40,442 bases of DNA from Candidatus Lachnoclostridium pullistercoris (GCA_019119775.1 DWWL01000078.1:1-40442); one strand, 5' to 3'. Positions 26,029-34,347 are shown, numbered from the stretch's first letter. Numbers and translations: made by a program. The notes: generated by a model not told the origin, from the letters alone.

Positions 26029-26507
26029 CTGTCCTCTCCTGCCCTTCCGATGAAACTGTCATAGAGACGGCTGTCCGCTCCGGCATCCCCGCCGGAAAGC
26101 AGCTTTTTCGCTGCCAGCACAGCCAGCTCGCCGATTTCTGTCCTGGCGCCGGAGAGAGCGTCCTCCCGCTCCTTCTCGGCTGCTTTTCTGGCGTTCTCCA
26201 GCACTTTTTTCGCCTGGTCGTCCGCCTCCTTCATCATGCGCTCGCTCTGGGCCTTGGCATCGCTCTTTGCCTTCTCCAGAATCTGCTCTGCCTGCCCGTC
26301 AGCATCCTTTAACGCTTCCTCGTACCGCTTCTTTAGCTCCTCGCTCTCCGCCTCCCGCTTTCTGGCGTTCTCCAGAGAACCTTCGATCAGCGCTTTTCTC
26401 TGCTCCATGATGGAAGTCACCGGCTTAATGAGAAATTTCTTCAGCAGAACATAGAGGATGATCAGGTTGATAATCGTCCAGACAAGATTTATGTTAATGC
26501 TGAGCAT
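26025..26507 (-). CDS. atpF: ATP synthase Fo subunit b
   Basis: A 160-residue stator with one N-terminal membrane helix (INLVWTIINLIILYVLLKKF) followed by a long charged coiled coil (about residues 35-135). It anchors F1 to the membrane through subunit delta. It starts 24 bases after atpE. Confidence 0.97.
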   Translation of the reverse strand: MLSININLVWTIINLIILYVLLKKFLIKPVTSIMEQRKALIEGSLENARKREAESEELKKRYEEALKDADGQAEQILEKAKSDAKAQSERMMKEADDQAKKVLENARKAAEKEREDALSGARTEIGELAVLAAKKLLSGGDAGADSRLYDSFIGRAGEDR

Positions 26508-26531
26508 CGTTTCCTTGCCGCCTTTCCGTTT

Positions 26532-26750
26532 TTATAATGTAAAGATGATCAGAAGAGCTACTACGAAGCCGTAGATAGCCGTTGCCTCTGCCAGGGCGCA
26601 TCCCAGCAGAAGAGCCTTCGTGATTCCGCTCTCCGCCTCCGGCTGTCTGGCGATGGCGTCCACTGCCTTGTAGGTGGCAAGGCCGATGCCGATTCCTGCT
26701 CCGATTCCCGTTAATGCTGCTAATGCTGCTCCGATTGCTACTAATGACAT
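26532..26750 (-). CDS. atpE: ATP synthase Fo subunit c
   Basis: A 72-residue hairpin of two membrane helices joined by the polar loop ARQPEAE. The ion-carrying acid is Glu55 in ALAEATAIYG. The sodium-binding pattern of Ilyobacter-type rings (Gln at the GxGxG position and Ser after the Glu) is not present: here they are Ile22 and Ala56. The ring is therefore predicted to carry protons. AGGAG-like bases precede the ATG. Confidence 0.98.
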   Translation of the reverse strand: MSLVAIGAALAALTGIGAGIGIGLATYKAVDAIARQPEAESGITKALLLGCALAEATAIYGFVVALLIIFTL

Positions 26751-26808
26751 GATTTTTCTCTCCTTTTCTCTCTGCTTGTCTCTTTTTCGGGCCTTCAGGG
26801 CCCCGTTT

Positions 26809-27516
26809 TTACTCCACCGCTTCTTTAATAAAGAGCGACGTCAGAAATACAAACACATACGCCTGGATCAGCCCGTCAAAAATATCAAAATACAGGCTGA
26901 ACGGCACCGGCAGTCCCACCGGGAGCACGATCTTGATCAGCTCCATTACCACAAAGGCTCCCAGAACATTTCCGAAAAGCCGCATGCACAGGGAAACTGG
27001 CCGGATAAATATCTCCAAAATATTGATGGGAGTGATGAGGGCGATGGGCTCCGTAAAGCTCTTCAGCCACTTTTTCAGCCCTTTTTTATGCAGGCCCGAA
27101 TATTCGATCACCGCTATGCTGCATATGGCCAGGCCGGCCGTCACATTGATGTCCTTGGTGGGAGGCGTAAATCCCAAAAGTCCGATCAGATTGGCAACGC
27201 CGATAAAAATGGCTACCGTGATCAGGTAGGGAATATATCCGGCCCCCTCCTCTCCCAGGAGATCTCCGAAAAAGTCGTGAAGGAATCCGATGAACGATTC
27301 CAGCGCCAGCTGTTTTCTGCTGACATTCTCCACCCTCAGTCCCCGCACCAGGATCATAGATCCGATCACCAGAGCCGCCATGATGATCCATGTGACCACC
27401 ACAGACTCTCCCACCGGGATCCCGCCGAACAGAGGAATGACAAAGGCGGTCTTGGAGTTTAGCTCCTCCACAATTCTCTCCGCTATATCCGTATGGCATC
27501 TCTCCTCTCTCCCCAT
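26809..27516 (-). CDS. atpB: ATP synthase Fo subunit a
   Basis: The stator channel subunit, with the conserved helices PVGESVVVTWIIMAALVIGS, KDINVTAGLAICSIAVIEYS, PVSLCMRLFGNVLGAFVVME (containing the essential Arg near MRLFGN) and a C-terminal VFVFLTSLFIKEAVE. The start is uncertain: I give the ATG at 27516, but it lacks a ribosome site and sits in a CCCC-TGAT-GGGG hairpin. A GTG at about 27471 preceded by GGAGAG, giving MEELNSKTAFVIPLF, is equally plausible. It is the first gene of the operon; no atpI is present. Confidence 0.95.
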   Translation of the reverse strand: MGREERCHTDIAERIVEELNSKTAFVIPLFGGIPVGESVVVTWIIMAALVIGSMILVRGLRVENVSRKQLALESFIGFLHDFFGDLLGEEGAGYIPYLITVAIFIGVANLIGLLGFTPPTKDINVTAGLAICSIAVIEYSGLHKKGLKKWLKSFTEPIALITPINILEIFIRPVSLCMRLFGNVLGAFVVMELIKIVLPVGLPVPFSLYFDIFDGLIQAYVFVFLTSLFIKEAVE

Positions 27517-27562
27517 CAGGGGGTTTTTATGGCTTTTGTATTTAAAAATATACAACTACCTT

Positions 27563-27591
27563 AGTATAACCACAAAAAAGATAATATCCAA
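27563..27591 (-). promoter_or_regulatory. atp operon promoter
   Basis: On the minus strand TTGGAT (27586-27591) and TATACT (27563-27568) are spaced by 17 bases, about 45 bases before the first usable atpB start, within the short region shared with the divergent LysR gene. Confidence 0.65.
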
Positions 27592-27611
27592 TATATAATT
27601 CTTATGATATA

Positions 27612-27627
27612 ATAACATTCATGTTAT
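27612..27627. promoter_or_regulatory. Palindromic LysR-type operator candidate
   Basis: ATAACAT-TC-ATGTTAT is a perfect 7-base inverted repeat with a 2-base centre, overlapping the TATAAT (27608-27613) that probably serves the LysR gene and lying about 21 bases from the atp -35 box. It has the T-rich/A-rich form of LysR-family boxes, so autoregulation is likely. Confidence 0.55.
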
Positions 27628-27655
27628 ATTTGTTACTTATGACGAAAGGACTATT

Positions 27656-28537
27656 ATGGAACTGCTGCAATTTCGCTATTTTATGACTGCCGCAAAATAT
27701 GAAAATATGACAAAAGCTGCGGAGGAACTGCACATCGCCCAGCCCGCACTTTCTCAATCCATCAAACGGCTGGAGACGGAGCTGGGAGTGGAACTTTTCG
27801 ACCGGTCCAAGCACCGGATCGCCTTAAACGAGCACGGGAAGCTGCTGGAAAAACGGCTGCGCCCCATCCTCCACTCCATCGACAGCCTGCCTATGGAACT
27901 GCAGGAATCCCAGTACAGCACCAGCCACCTGATCCGCCTGAACCTGATGGCTGCCTCCTCCTACGTGACCAACTGCATCATCGGCTACAAATCCATCCGC
28001 CCGGACGTGAGCTTCATCCTCTCCCAGAAGAAACCGGACGACCTTATCGACATTTCCGTCTCCACCATCATCGGCGACATGCCGTTCCACGACGACCACA
28101 CGGTGGTGCTGGAGGAGGAATTTTTCATGGCGGTCCCGGCCTCCTCCCGCTTCGCCTCCCAGCCCTACGTGCGCCTCTCCGACATGGCCCACGAAGACTT
28201 TATCAGCCTGGACAAATCCCGGCTGATCCGGGCTTTCTGCGACAGTTTCTGCCAGAGCGCCGGTTTCACGCCCCACATCATCTTTGAGAGCGACAACCCG
28301 GAGTCGGTGAAAAACCTGACGGTGGCCGGCATGGGCATCGCCTTCTGGCCCATCCGCTCCTGGGGCGAATTAAACACCAAATCCGCCGTCCTCCTCCCCA
28401 TCCGGGATCCGATCTGCCGCAGAAAGGTGCTGTTCACCATCTACGATCACGGCCAGAAGAACCCGGCCGTCCGGGATTTCTACCGCTACCTGTGCACCCA
28501 CTTCCAGATCGGCGAAAGGCAGACGGCAGGAGAGTAG
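27656..28537 (+). CDS. LysR-family transcriptional regulator
   Basis: A 293-residue regulator with an N-terminal winged helix (QFRYFMTAAKYENMTKAAEE, AQPALSQSIKRLETELGVELF) and a C-terminal type 2 periplasmic-binding-like effector domain. It is divergent from the atp operon with only about 100 bases between starts. No metabolic partner is adjacent, so its target and effector are unknown. A terminator follows its stop. AAAGGA lies ahead of the ATG. Confidence 0.92.
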   Translation: MELLQFRYFMTAAKYENMTKAAEELHIAQPALSQSIKRLETELGVELFDRSKHRIALNEHGKLLEKRLRPILHSIDSLPMELQESQYSTSHLIRLNLMAASSYVTNCIIGYKSIRPDVSFILSQKKPDDLIDISVSTIIGDMPFHDDHTVVLEEEFFMAVPASSRFASQPYVRLSDMAHEDFISLDKSRLIRAFCDSFCQSAGFTPHIIFESDNPESVKNLTVAGMGIAFWPIRSWGELNTKSAVLLPIRDPICRRKVLFTIYDHGQKNPAVRDFYRYLCTHFQIGERQTAGE

Positions 28538-28552
28538 ATTTCCCCGCACCGC

Positions 28553-28578
28553 AAACGAGGGCTGTTCGGCCCTCGTTT
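28553..28578. terminator. Bidirectional hairpin terminator between two convergent genes
   Basis: AAACGAGGGC (28553-28562) pairs perfectly with GCCCTCGTTT (28569-28578) around TGTTCG. Pairing A-rich and T-rich flanks give a short T tract in both directions, so it can end both the LysR gene (+) and the AlbA_2 gene (-). Confidence 0.8.
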
Positions 28579-28594
28579 CTTCATTAATTACAAT

Positions 28595-29908
28595 CTATTT
28601 TGAAAAACGGTAATGCGTATTCCTGCCTTTTCCTTCTTTGACAATTTGACCTCTCTCCATCATTCGCTTTAATAACCGGCCACATGTTGTCTGGCTGATT
28701 TCCAATATTTTTTCCAAATCCTTTCTTGTAAAAGTACCTTGTTTTTTTGCCAGATCAATTACCAAATCCTCCTGAACACTTCCGTCCAACTTGCCTGTGG
28801 AAGGTTCTTCCTGCTCTATATGAACATTCAGATTTGGGAGGATAATCTTAAAGACATTGTCGGAAGTTTCTATTTTAGGGGTTTTCCCGGTACCAGAATA
28901 AGCCTCCTGGATTTTCAGCATTCCGGTCCCATAAGCTTCAATCAATTCCAAACGATAAAATACATTTGCCAATTTTACATTCCGGCATACAGAAACCCCC
29001 ATCATAATATCATTCAGGGTCACACCGCTTACAAGCCCCCCGATAGAAGTAAACTCCATTCGATCCTCGTAAAGGCTAATAAAAGTGCTGGCACGAAAGG
29101 AATATTCACGATGAACAAGCATGTTCAAAAGAGCCTCCCTGACTGCTGTTTCGGGGTAATCCCGTTGATCGATCCGACGCAGTTTTTGAAAGGTAGAATG
29201 AGTCTGATTGCGAAAATCAATATAATCATATACTTCATCCATCTGGCGGAACAAAGAGCCGGAAAATTCTTTGCGGTCCTTAAACTCCTGTTGCGTCGTT
29301 CCTTCAAAAGCCGCTAACTTGATCGTATGCACACACTGATCAGATAGCAGAAGCCCCAGATTTGTATAAACTCCATCATGGGTCATAATTCCTAATGTTT
29401 TCATCTGAGGCTCGCCAAACGGGATATTTCTTTCAGAAAATTCCTTCCGTGCTGCTTCAAAAGTTAAATTCTGTTCCAACGACCGCATATCCTCAAAATG
29501 GTCTCCATCTGTTTCTTTAATCATGCGGCGGATTGCCGTATTCGTAGCCGGAACAGAAGAATATCCCTGACGTACGAAAACGCCTTCCGGCCTTAACCCT
29601 TTTTTGGCGATATAATAGGGCCGCTCTGTTCCCTGCTGAATGTCAATGGCAACAATCTGCTTTCCGTCTTCGTTCAGCGTTTGATAGCGCAGGAACATGG
29701 TTAAATCCGGTTTGATTGCATCCCGTACCATATTGCTGACCTGCAGGGCAGTTCCGTCCGGGTCATCCACACCAATGACAGTTCCATCGTCTTGCACGCC
29801 AATATATAGTTTTCCACCCTCACAATTTGCAAAAGCTATAATCTCTTTTTTTATGTCGTCCACAACAATAGACTTTAATTCCACGGTTTCGCTTTCCCGA
29901 AAAATCAT
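28595..29908 (-). CDS. AlbA_2 (Schlafen-like) plus HATPase_c_4 regulator
   Basis: A 437-residue protein starting MIFRESETVELKS after AGGAGG at seven bases. The N-terminal AlbA_2 domain (ETVELKSIVVDD, FANCEGGKLYIGVQDDGTVI) spans about residues 1-120. A histidine-kinase-like ATP-binding region follows (YPETAVREALLNMLVHREYS, then EAYGTGMLKIQEAY), and the C-terminus is a winged helix (FTRKDLEKILEISQTTCGRL). This three-part layout is common in Firmicutes as putative transcriptional regulators. It is alone in its transcription unit, with a 12-base inverted repeat over its promoter that suggests autoregulation. Biochemical function in this family is largely unknown. Confidence 0.88.
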   Translation of the reverse strand: MIFRESETVELKSIVVDDIKKEIIAFANCEGGKLYIGVQDDGTVIGVDDPDGTALQVSNMVRDAIKPDLTMFLRYQTLNEDGKQIVAIDIQQGTERPYYIAKKGLRPEGVFVRQGYSSVPATNTAIRRMIKETDGDHFEDMRSLEQNLTFEAARKEFSERNIPFGEPQMKTLGIMTHDGVYTNLGLLLSDQCVHTIKLAAFEGTTQQEFKDRKEFSGSLFRQMDEVYDYIDFRNQTHSTFQKLRRIDQRDYPETAVREALLNMLVHREYSFRASTFISLYEDRMEFTSIGGLVSGVTLNDIMMGVSVCRNVKLANVFYRLELIEAYGTGMLKIQEAYSGTGKTPKIETSDNVFKIILPNLNVHIEQEEPSTGKLDGSVQEDLVIDLAKKQGTFTRKDLEKILEISQTTCGRLLKRMMERGQIVKEGKGRNTHYRFSK

Positions 29909-29938
29909 CTGATCGCCTCCTGGAAATATTCTCCCCAT

Positions 29939-29990
29939 ATTCTAACCAATCTAACCATTATTGTCAACTAATAGGGAGAATAATGGTTAG
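29939..29990 (-). promoter_or_regulatory. Promoter overlapped by a 12-base inverted repeat (autoregulatory operator)
   Basis: On the minus strand TTGACA (29962-29967) and TAGAAT (29939-29944) are spaced by 17 bases. CTAACCATTATT (plus 29951-29962) and AATAATGGTTAG (29979-29990) form a perfect inverted repeat with a 16-base spacer. One arm lies in the promoter spacer and touches the -35 box. A bound dimer would block RNA polymerase. Confidence 0.75.
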
Positions 29991-30068
29991 AAAGCATATC
30001 TCCAAAGCAATAAAGAAGTGGCCTCTCGCTTAGAAAAATTTAAATTCTAGTATCATTTCAGTATCATC

Positions 30069-30110
30069 AGAGGGCGGAATCATGGAGAATTTCCCGTTTT
30101 TCCGTCCTCT
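30069..30110. promoter_or_regulatory. Imperfect inverted repeat upstream of the DUF1836 gene
   Basis: AGAGGGCGGAA (30069-30079) and TTCCGTCCTCT (30100-30110) match with one mismatch over 11 bases, directly upstream of the promoter. It could be an operator or the end of an upstream transcript. Confidence 0.35.
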
Positions 30111-30114
30111 CCTC

Positions 30115-30143
30115 TTGTCATATGGTTTTCAATACTATATAAT
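30115..30143 (+). promoter_or_regulatory. Promoter of the DUF1836 gene
   Basis: TTGTCA (30115-30120) and TATAAT (30138-30143) are separated by 17 bases and lie 17 bases before the ATG region, leaving a very short leader. Confidence 0.75.
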
Positions 30144-30160
30144 GAAGATGAGGTGACAAG

Positions 30161-30808
30161 ATGAAAACGAATGAAGAAAGATTAGAAGAAATGCTCCGGC
30201 ACCTGGACCGTCTCTCCCATGTCCGGGCGTCTCAGATCCCGGAGATTCCCCTTTACATGGATCAGGTGACTACCTTTATGGAAGAGCATCTGAAAGATTT
30301 CAAGCGGAATGAAGCAGACAAAGTGCTCACAAAGACCATGATCAACAACTACGCGAAGAACAACCTGCTCCCTCCGCCCGACAAGAAGAAGTACTCCAAA
30401 GAGCACATGCTCCTTCTTATTTTTATCTATTACTATAAAAATCTGCTCTCCATCTCCGACATCGAGACGCTCTTGGCTCCCATAACGGAAAATCACTTTC
30501 AGACGGAATCCCCCGTCTCACTGGAAGATATCTACAGCGAAGTGTTCTCCCTGAGAGATGAGCAGAAAAAACGGCTGACCGACGACATGAAGCAGAAGTT
30601 TGAGGCTGCGGAGAGCACCTTCTCCGGCGCCCCCGACGGAGAGCGGGAATTTCTGCGGCTGTTTGCCTTTATCAGCGAGCTGGCCTTTGACGTATATCTG
30701 AAAAAACTGGTGATCGAGGGGCTGATCGACCAGCTGCGGGAAGAAAATCCCCCGGCAAAGGATAAAAATAAAAAGGCCCGCACCCGCACCGAAACGCGGC
30801 CGCGTTAG
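30161..30808 (+). CDS. DUF1836 domain-containing protein
   Basis: A 215-residue soluble protein with the DUF1836 pattern: IPEIPLYMDQVTTFMEEHL, TKTMINNYAKNNLLPPPDKK and KYSKEHMLLLIFIYYYKNLL. The N-terminal half looks like a MerR-like helix-turn-helix (INNYAKNNLLPPP resembles the recognition wing region), so a DNA-binding role is possible. The tail is highly charged. GAGGTG precedes the ATG. It forms a single-gene unit with promoter and terminator. No function is established for the family as far as I know. Confidence 0.88.
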   Translation: MKTNEERLEEMLRHLDRLSHVRASQIPEIPLYMDQVTTFMEEHLKDFKRNEADKVLTKTMINNYAKNNLLPPPDKKKYSKEHMLLLIFIYYYKNLLSISDIETLLAPITENHFQTESPVSLEDIYSEVFSLRDEQKKRLTDDMKQKFEAAESTFSGAPDGEREFLRLFAFISELAFDVYLKKLVIEGLIDQLREENPPAKDKNKKARTRTETRPR

Positions 30809-30889
30809 CCCATCTTCCCTGTGGGAAAAGGGCGTATCTGCGGAAGGCTTTTATTTGCGAGAAGCAGAATTTTCCGAAATTCAAAAGAC

Positions 30890-30925
30890 GGCGGGGAGTT
30901 ACTCCCCACCGCCTTTTTATTTTTC
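30890..30925. terminator. Intrinsic terminator after the DUF1836 gene
   Basis: GGCGGGGAG (30890-30898) pairs with CTCC...CCGCC (30902-30913) around TTA, with a small bulge, followed by TTTTTATTTTT on the plus strand. A-rich bases on the other side allow it to act also for the convergent flavodoxin gene. Confidence 0.85.
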
Positions 30926-31486
30926 GGTCTCTTCCGGAAACATTTCCCCGGCCGCCCGGACCGCTCTCTCAAGCATCCTCAGATCTTCCTGGTCCGGATG
31001 CGTCTCTGCACGGTCAAAATTGCGTATCCTGTCCAGGACACGCTCATTTCCCGGCTCCTTTTCCGCTAACGCCTCATACTTTCTGCGCACTCCGGGGAGC
31101 ATCTTCCCCTGGCACATGAACGTGCCCGGCACCCGGTTGGATCCATCCAGATGGGAGAGCACGCGGGCCATCACCTTTCCCTGGTAGGCCGGCCGGTCTG
31201 ATCCGGCTGTGCCGAACACAAACACGGTGCAGTCTCTCAGGCTCTCCAGAAAACGGGCCATCTCTTTGCTGCAGTCTCCTCGATCCGCCCAGAATCCGGC
31301 AAAGATCCGCCTTCCGGCCAGGATCTCCTCCCGGCAGTCCCAGTTTTCCTCTCCGGCTCCGTCCTCCAGCTTCCGCACCCGCACCTCATATCTTCCGCCG
31401 GCCATTTCCCTGACCAGATCCTCTATCTTCTCTGCCAGCACGGCAGTATTTCCCGTCCGGCTGACATACACAACATCCAATGTCAC
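30917..31486 (-). CDS. Flavodoxin-family protein (Flavodoxin_3, BilS-like)
   Basis: A 189-residue cytoplasmic flavodoxin-like protein: FMN phosphate loop VSRTGNTAVLAEKI at residues 8-21, then GFWADRGDCSKEMARFLESL, VFVFGTAGSD and GTFMCQGKMLPGVRRKYEAL, which fit the Flavodoxin_3 group. Some relatives (BilS) lie beside the gut bilirubin reductase BilR. No bilR is present here, so that role cannot be claimed. Its start overlaps the preceding yerC-like gene by four bases, and its stop lies in a shared terminator. Confidence 0.83.
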   Translation of the reverse strand: MTLDVVYVSRTGNTAVLAEKIEDLVREMAGGRYEVRVRKLEDGAGEENWDCREEILAGRRIFAGFWADRGDCSKEMARFLESLRDCTVFVFGTAGSDRPAYQGKVMARVLSHLDGSNRVPGTFMCQGKMLPGVRRKYEALAEKEPGNERVLDRIRNFDRAETHPDQEDLRMLERAVRAAGEMFPEETEK

Positions 31487-31803
31487 TGTGCCTGTTCTCC
31501 GTCCGGCTCCTCCTGCCCGTCCCCGACTCTGGCGAACACCATGTCGTAGCCGTCGTTTCCGTAATTGAGAGAACGGTTTACCCGGCTGATCGTGGCGGTG
31601 GAAGCTCCCGTCTTAGAGGCGATCTCCAGATAGGTCTTCTCCTCCCGCAGCATTTTCGCAACTTCATATCGCTGGGACAGGGAGAGAAGTTCATTCACTG
31701 TACAGACATCCTCGAAAAACTTGTAACACTCTTCCACATCCTTTAACGTCAGAATTGCCTGAAATAGGTGGTCCACAGCTTCCGTCTTAATCTTCTTGTT
31801 CAT
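31483..31803 (-). CDS. YerC/YecD-type TrpR-related regulator
   Basis: A 106-residue protein with the Trp-repressor superfamily helix-turn-helix: LSLSQRYEVAKMLREEKTYL and EIASKTGASTATISRVNRSL, then NYGNDGYDMVF. In Firmicutes this family is widespread with no proven ligand; it is not a true tryptophan repressor. AAAGGGG precedes the ATG by about ten bases. It is co-transcribed with the flavodoxin gene downstream, so it may regulate that pair. Confidence 0.9.
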   Translation of the reverse strand: MNKKIKTEAVDHLFQAILTLKDVEECYKFFEDVCTVNELLSLSQRYEVAKMLREEKTYLEIASKTGASTATISRVNRSLNYGNDGYDMVFARVGDGQEEPDGEQAQ

Positions 31804-31916
31804 GGTTTCTTTTCCCCTTTAGCTTTTAATAATATGAATTTCCGCATTTTTCCAATGCCCTTTTCGATTTTAACATACTAAAGCTATAAAATCCACCCTG
31901 TTTTTATCCCACATTC

Positions 31917-32726
31917 TTAAGAAAATATGAATTTTTCGATTACGTGAGCAATTCCGTCGTCATTATTGGATTTTGTGACGAAATCTGCTGCCTTCCGCAC
32001 CGGAAGAACCGCGTTCTCCATCGCCACTCCCAGGCCAGCGTACTGGATCATGGACAGGTCATTGTAGCCGTCCCCGCAGGCGATCATCGACTCTCTGCCA
32101 AGTCCCAGCGTCTCCAGCAGTCTCTCTAAGGACTGGGCCTTGTCGATTCCCCGGGGAAGGATTTCCAGGAAATAAGGTTCCGAGCGGTAGACGCTGAAAT
32201 TTTTTCCGAGGGCTGCTTTCACCCTCGGCTCCACCACCGCCAGGTAGTCCCCGTCCTCCAGCATCAGGTATTTGGGCACGGCAAAATCCACATAGTCCGC
32301 CAGGCTGCTGACTTTGCGGATCTCCATGGAATTGACCTGGCTCTCCAGCCTGGCGTAGGGGTCCTCCGGCGTCTCCGTTATAATATCCTCCCCCTCGTAG
32401 GTGAGAATGTCCACCTGGTGTTCCTCTGCCAGACCGATGATCGTCCGGTTGCTCTCTGTCGGCAGCAGGCGGGAAAACACAGTCTCTCCCGTGCTCCAGT
32501 CAATGATCATCCCTCCGTTGTAGGAGAGCACGTAGCCGCCGTAGTTTCCCAGCTCCAGCTCGTCCGCCAGATGACGAACTCCCTTTGTGGGGCGGCCGGA
32601 CGCCAGCACCACCCGCTTCCCCATTTTTTGCATCTTCATCAGAGCTTCTTTCGTCCTGGGCGTGATGATCTTATCTTTATTGGTCAGCGTGCCGTCCAGA
32701 TCCAGCACTATGATCTCATATGCCAT
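31917..32726 (-). CDS. Cof-type HAD-IIB family phosphatase
   Basis: A 269-residue cytoplasmic enzyme of the Cof/YidA type. Motif I is LDLDGTLT (nucleophile Asp9 in the MAYEIIVLD start), motif II VLASGRPT, and motif IV CGDGYNDLSMIQYAGLGVAM. These proteins dephosphorylate sugar phosphates, pyridoxal phosphate or FMN with broad specificity. AAAGGAG lies seven bases before the ATG at 32726; six more codons upstream have no ribosome site. The leader contains a nested hairpin. Confidence 0.92.
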   Translation of the reverse strand: MAYEIIVLDLDGTLTNKDKIITPRTKEALMKMQKMGKRVVLASGRPTKGVRHLADELELGNYGGYVLSYNGGMIIDWSTGETVFSRLLPTESNRTIIGLAEEHQVDILTYEGEDIITETPEDPYARLESQVNSMEIRKVSSLADYVDFAVPKYLMLEDGDYLAVVEPRVKAALGKNFSVYRSEPYFLEILPRGIDKAQSLERLLETLGLGRESMIACGDGYNDLSMIQYAGLGVAMENAVLPVRKAADFVTKSNNDDGIAHVIEKFIFS

Positions 32727-32743
32727 TCTTTTTCTCCTTTGCA

Positions 32744-32809
32744 CCGTTCTATCCCGGCGTGTCCTTTGCCGGCGGACACGCCGCCGTGTTCCAGTGTACG
32801 ATAGAACGG
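32744..32809 (-). promoter_or_regulatory. Nested stem-loop upstream of the HAD gene
   Basis: CCGTTCTATC (32744-32753) and GATAGAACGG (32800-32809) are perfectly complementary over ten bases and enclose a second perfect hairpin (CGGCGTGTCC/GGACACGCCG near 32755-32782). The whole 66-base structure ends four bases from the AAAGGAG ribosome site. No T tract follows, so a leader RNA role is more likely than termination of gudD. Confidence 0.6.
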
Positions 32810-32865
32810 CCCAAAATGCAACGGCAGATCAGGAAAAATCAGGCAATCCGGGGAAATCTCCCATC

Positions 32866-34212
32866 TCAGCGCACCAGACAGGGCTTTTTGGAGTCAAATT
32901 TCCAGTTCGGGATCAGATACTGCATGGCCATGGCGTCGTCTCTGTCGTGGGAGTCCAGTTTCCGGTACAGGCGGTTGGCCTCTCTCACCCGCTCCATGTC
33001 AATGGTCACTCCCAGACCGGGCCGGTCCGGCACCTCCAGATATCCGTCCCGAATCCTGGGCGTGTCCTTCAAAAGGTTCTGTCCGTCCTGCCAGATCCAG
33101 TGAGTGTCCAGGGCCGTGGGATTTCCCGGGGCCGCCGCTGCCACCTGGGCAAAGGCCGCAAGCGTGATGTCAAAATGGTTGTTGGAATGGCTGCCCCAGG
33201 TCAGGCCCCAGTCGTTTAAGATCTGAGCCATGCGCACACTTCCCCCAAATCCCCAGAAATGAGGATCTGCCAGCACGATATCCACCGATTTTAAGGCCGC
33301 CGCATGGTAAAACTGTCTCCAGTCCGTGGCGATCATGTTGGTGGCCACCGGCAGCTTGACCTGATTTTTAAATTCCGCCAGCACCTCTCTGCCGGAATAG
33401 CCTCCTTCCGGTCCGCAGGGGTCCTCGATATAGGTCATGACGCCTTCCATTGGGCGGCACAGGCGGACAGCCTCCTCCAGACTCCAGGCGCCGTTGGGGT
33501 CGATGTTGATCCGGCCGTCAGGAAATTCCTTCTTCAGGGCCTTCACTGCCTCCATCTCTTCTTCTCCCCGGAGAACGCCGCCCTTCAGCTTGAAATTGCG
33601 GAAGCCGTACTTTTCGTGGAGAACCTGCGCCTCCTCCACAATTCCCTCCGCGGTGAGGATCTCCTCCCGCCTCATCCGGAACCAGGGATCCGCGCTGTCC
33701 TTCTCGTCCAGATATTCCAGGCCGGGCGCTTTTTTCTTATCCGACACGTAAAACAGATAGCCCAGCGTCTCCACCCGGTCCCTCTGCTTTCCGTCTCCCA
33801 GCAGCTCGCACATGGGCAGGTCCAGATACTGGCCCAGCAGGTCCAGCAGGGCGCACTCAATGGCCCACTCCGCCTTTACCACAAATTTCAGCTTGCTGAT
33901 GTCCAGGCTCTGGATGCCCTCCCCGTCGTCCTCGTCTGATTTTTTCCCCGCCTTGTGGATCCTGTCCAGAATACTTCTGTACCGCCCGATGGGCTGCCCC
34001 ACCACCAGAGGAATGCAGCTCTCAAGCGCCTGGCAGGTATAGTCTCCTCCGTGGATCTCACCGATTCCCGTATGTCCGGCGCTGTCCTTTAAGATCACCA
34101 GATTCCTCGTAAAAAACGGAGCGTGGGCCCCGCTTAAGGTCATCAGCATACTGTCTCTTCCCGCCACGGGGATTACCTGCATTTCTGTTACCAGCGGCGT
34201 TCCTTTTTCCAT
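32866..34212 (-). CDS. gudD: Glucarate dehydratase
   Basis: A 448-residue enolase-superfamily enzyme that dehydrates D-glucarate (and L-idarate) to 5-keto-4-deoxyglucarate. All key residues are visible and offset by three from the E. coli enzyme: the KxK pair Lys208/Lys210, metal ligands Asp238, Glu263 and Asn292, and the His base at His342 (SHSNNHFDI). A full-length mandelate-racemase barrel is present. It is divergent from a LysR regulator. No aldolase (garL-like) or transporter is next to it, so the pathway genes must be elsewhere. Confidence 0.96.
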   Translation of the reverse strand: MEKGTPLVTEMQVIPVAGRDSMLMTLSGAHAPFFTRNLVILKDSAGHTGIGEIHGGDYTCQALESCIPLVVGQPIGRYRSILDRIHKAGKKSDEDDGEGIQSLDISKLKFVVKAEWAIECALLDLLGQYLDLPMCELLGDGKQRDRVETLGYLFYVSDKKKAPGLEYLDEKDSADPWFRMRREEILTAEGIVEEAQVLHEKYGFRNFKLKGGVLRGEEEMEAVKALKKEFPDGRINIDPNGAWSLEEAVRLCRPMEGVMTYIEDPCGPEGGYSGREVLAEFKNQVKLPVATNMIATDWRQFYHAAALKSVDIVLADPHFWGFGGSVRMAQILNDWGLTWGSHSNNHFDITLAAFAQVAAAAPGNPTALDTHWIWQDGQNLLKDTPRIRDGYLEVPDRPGLGVTIDMERVREANRLYRKLDSHDRDDAMAMQYLIPNWKFDSKKPCLVR

Positions 34213-34347
34213 GATCTTTTCCTCCTGTCATCTTTTCCAGAATCTCTGCTTCTGTTATAATAAAATTCCAGGATCGCAAAAACCGCAGATCCGCCGCAGA
34301 CCTTTCTGCAGAAGGATTTCCGGCCATTGGACCCTGCCGTCACAATG

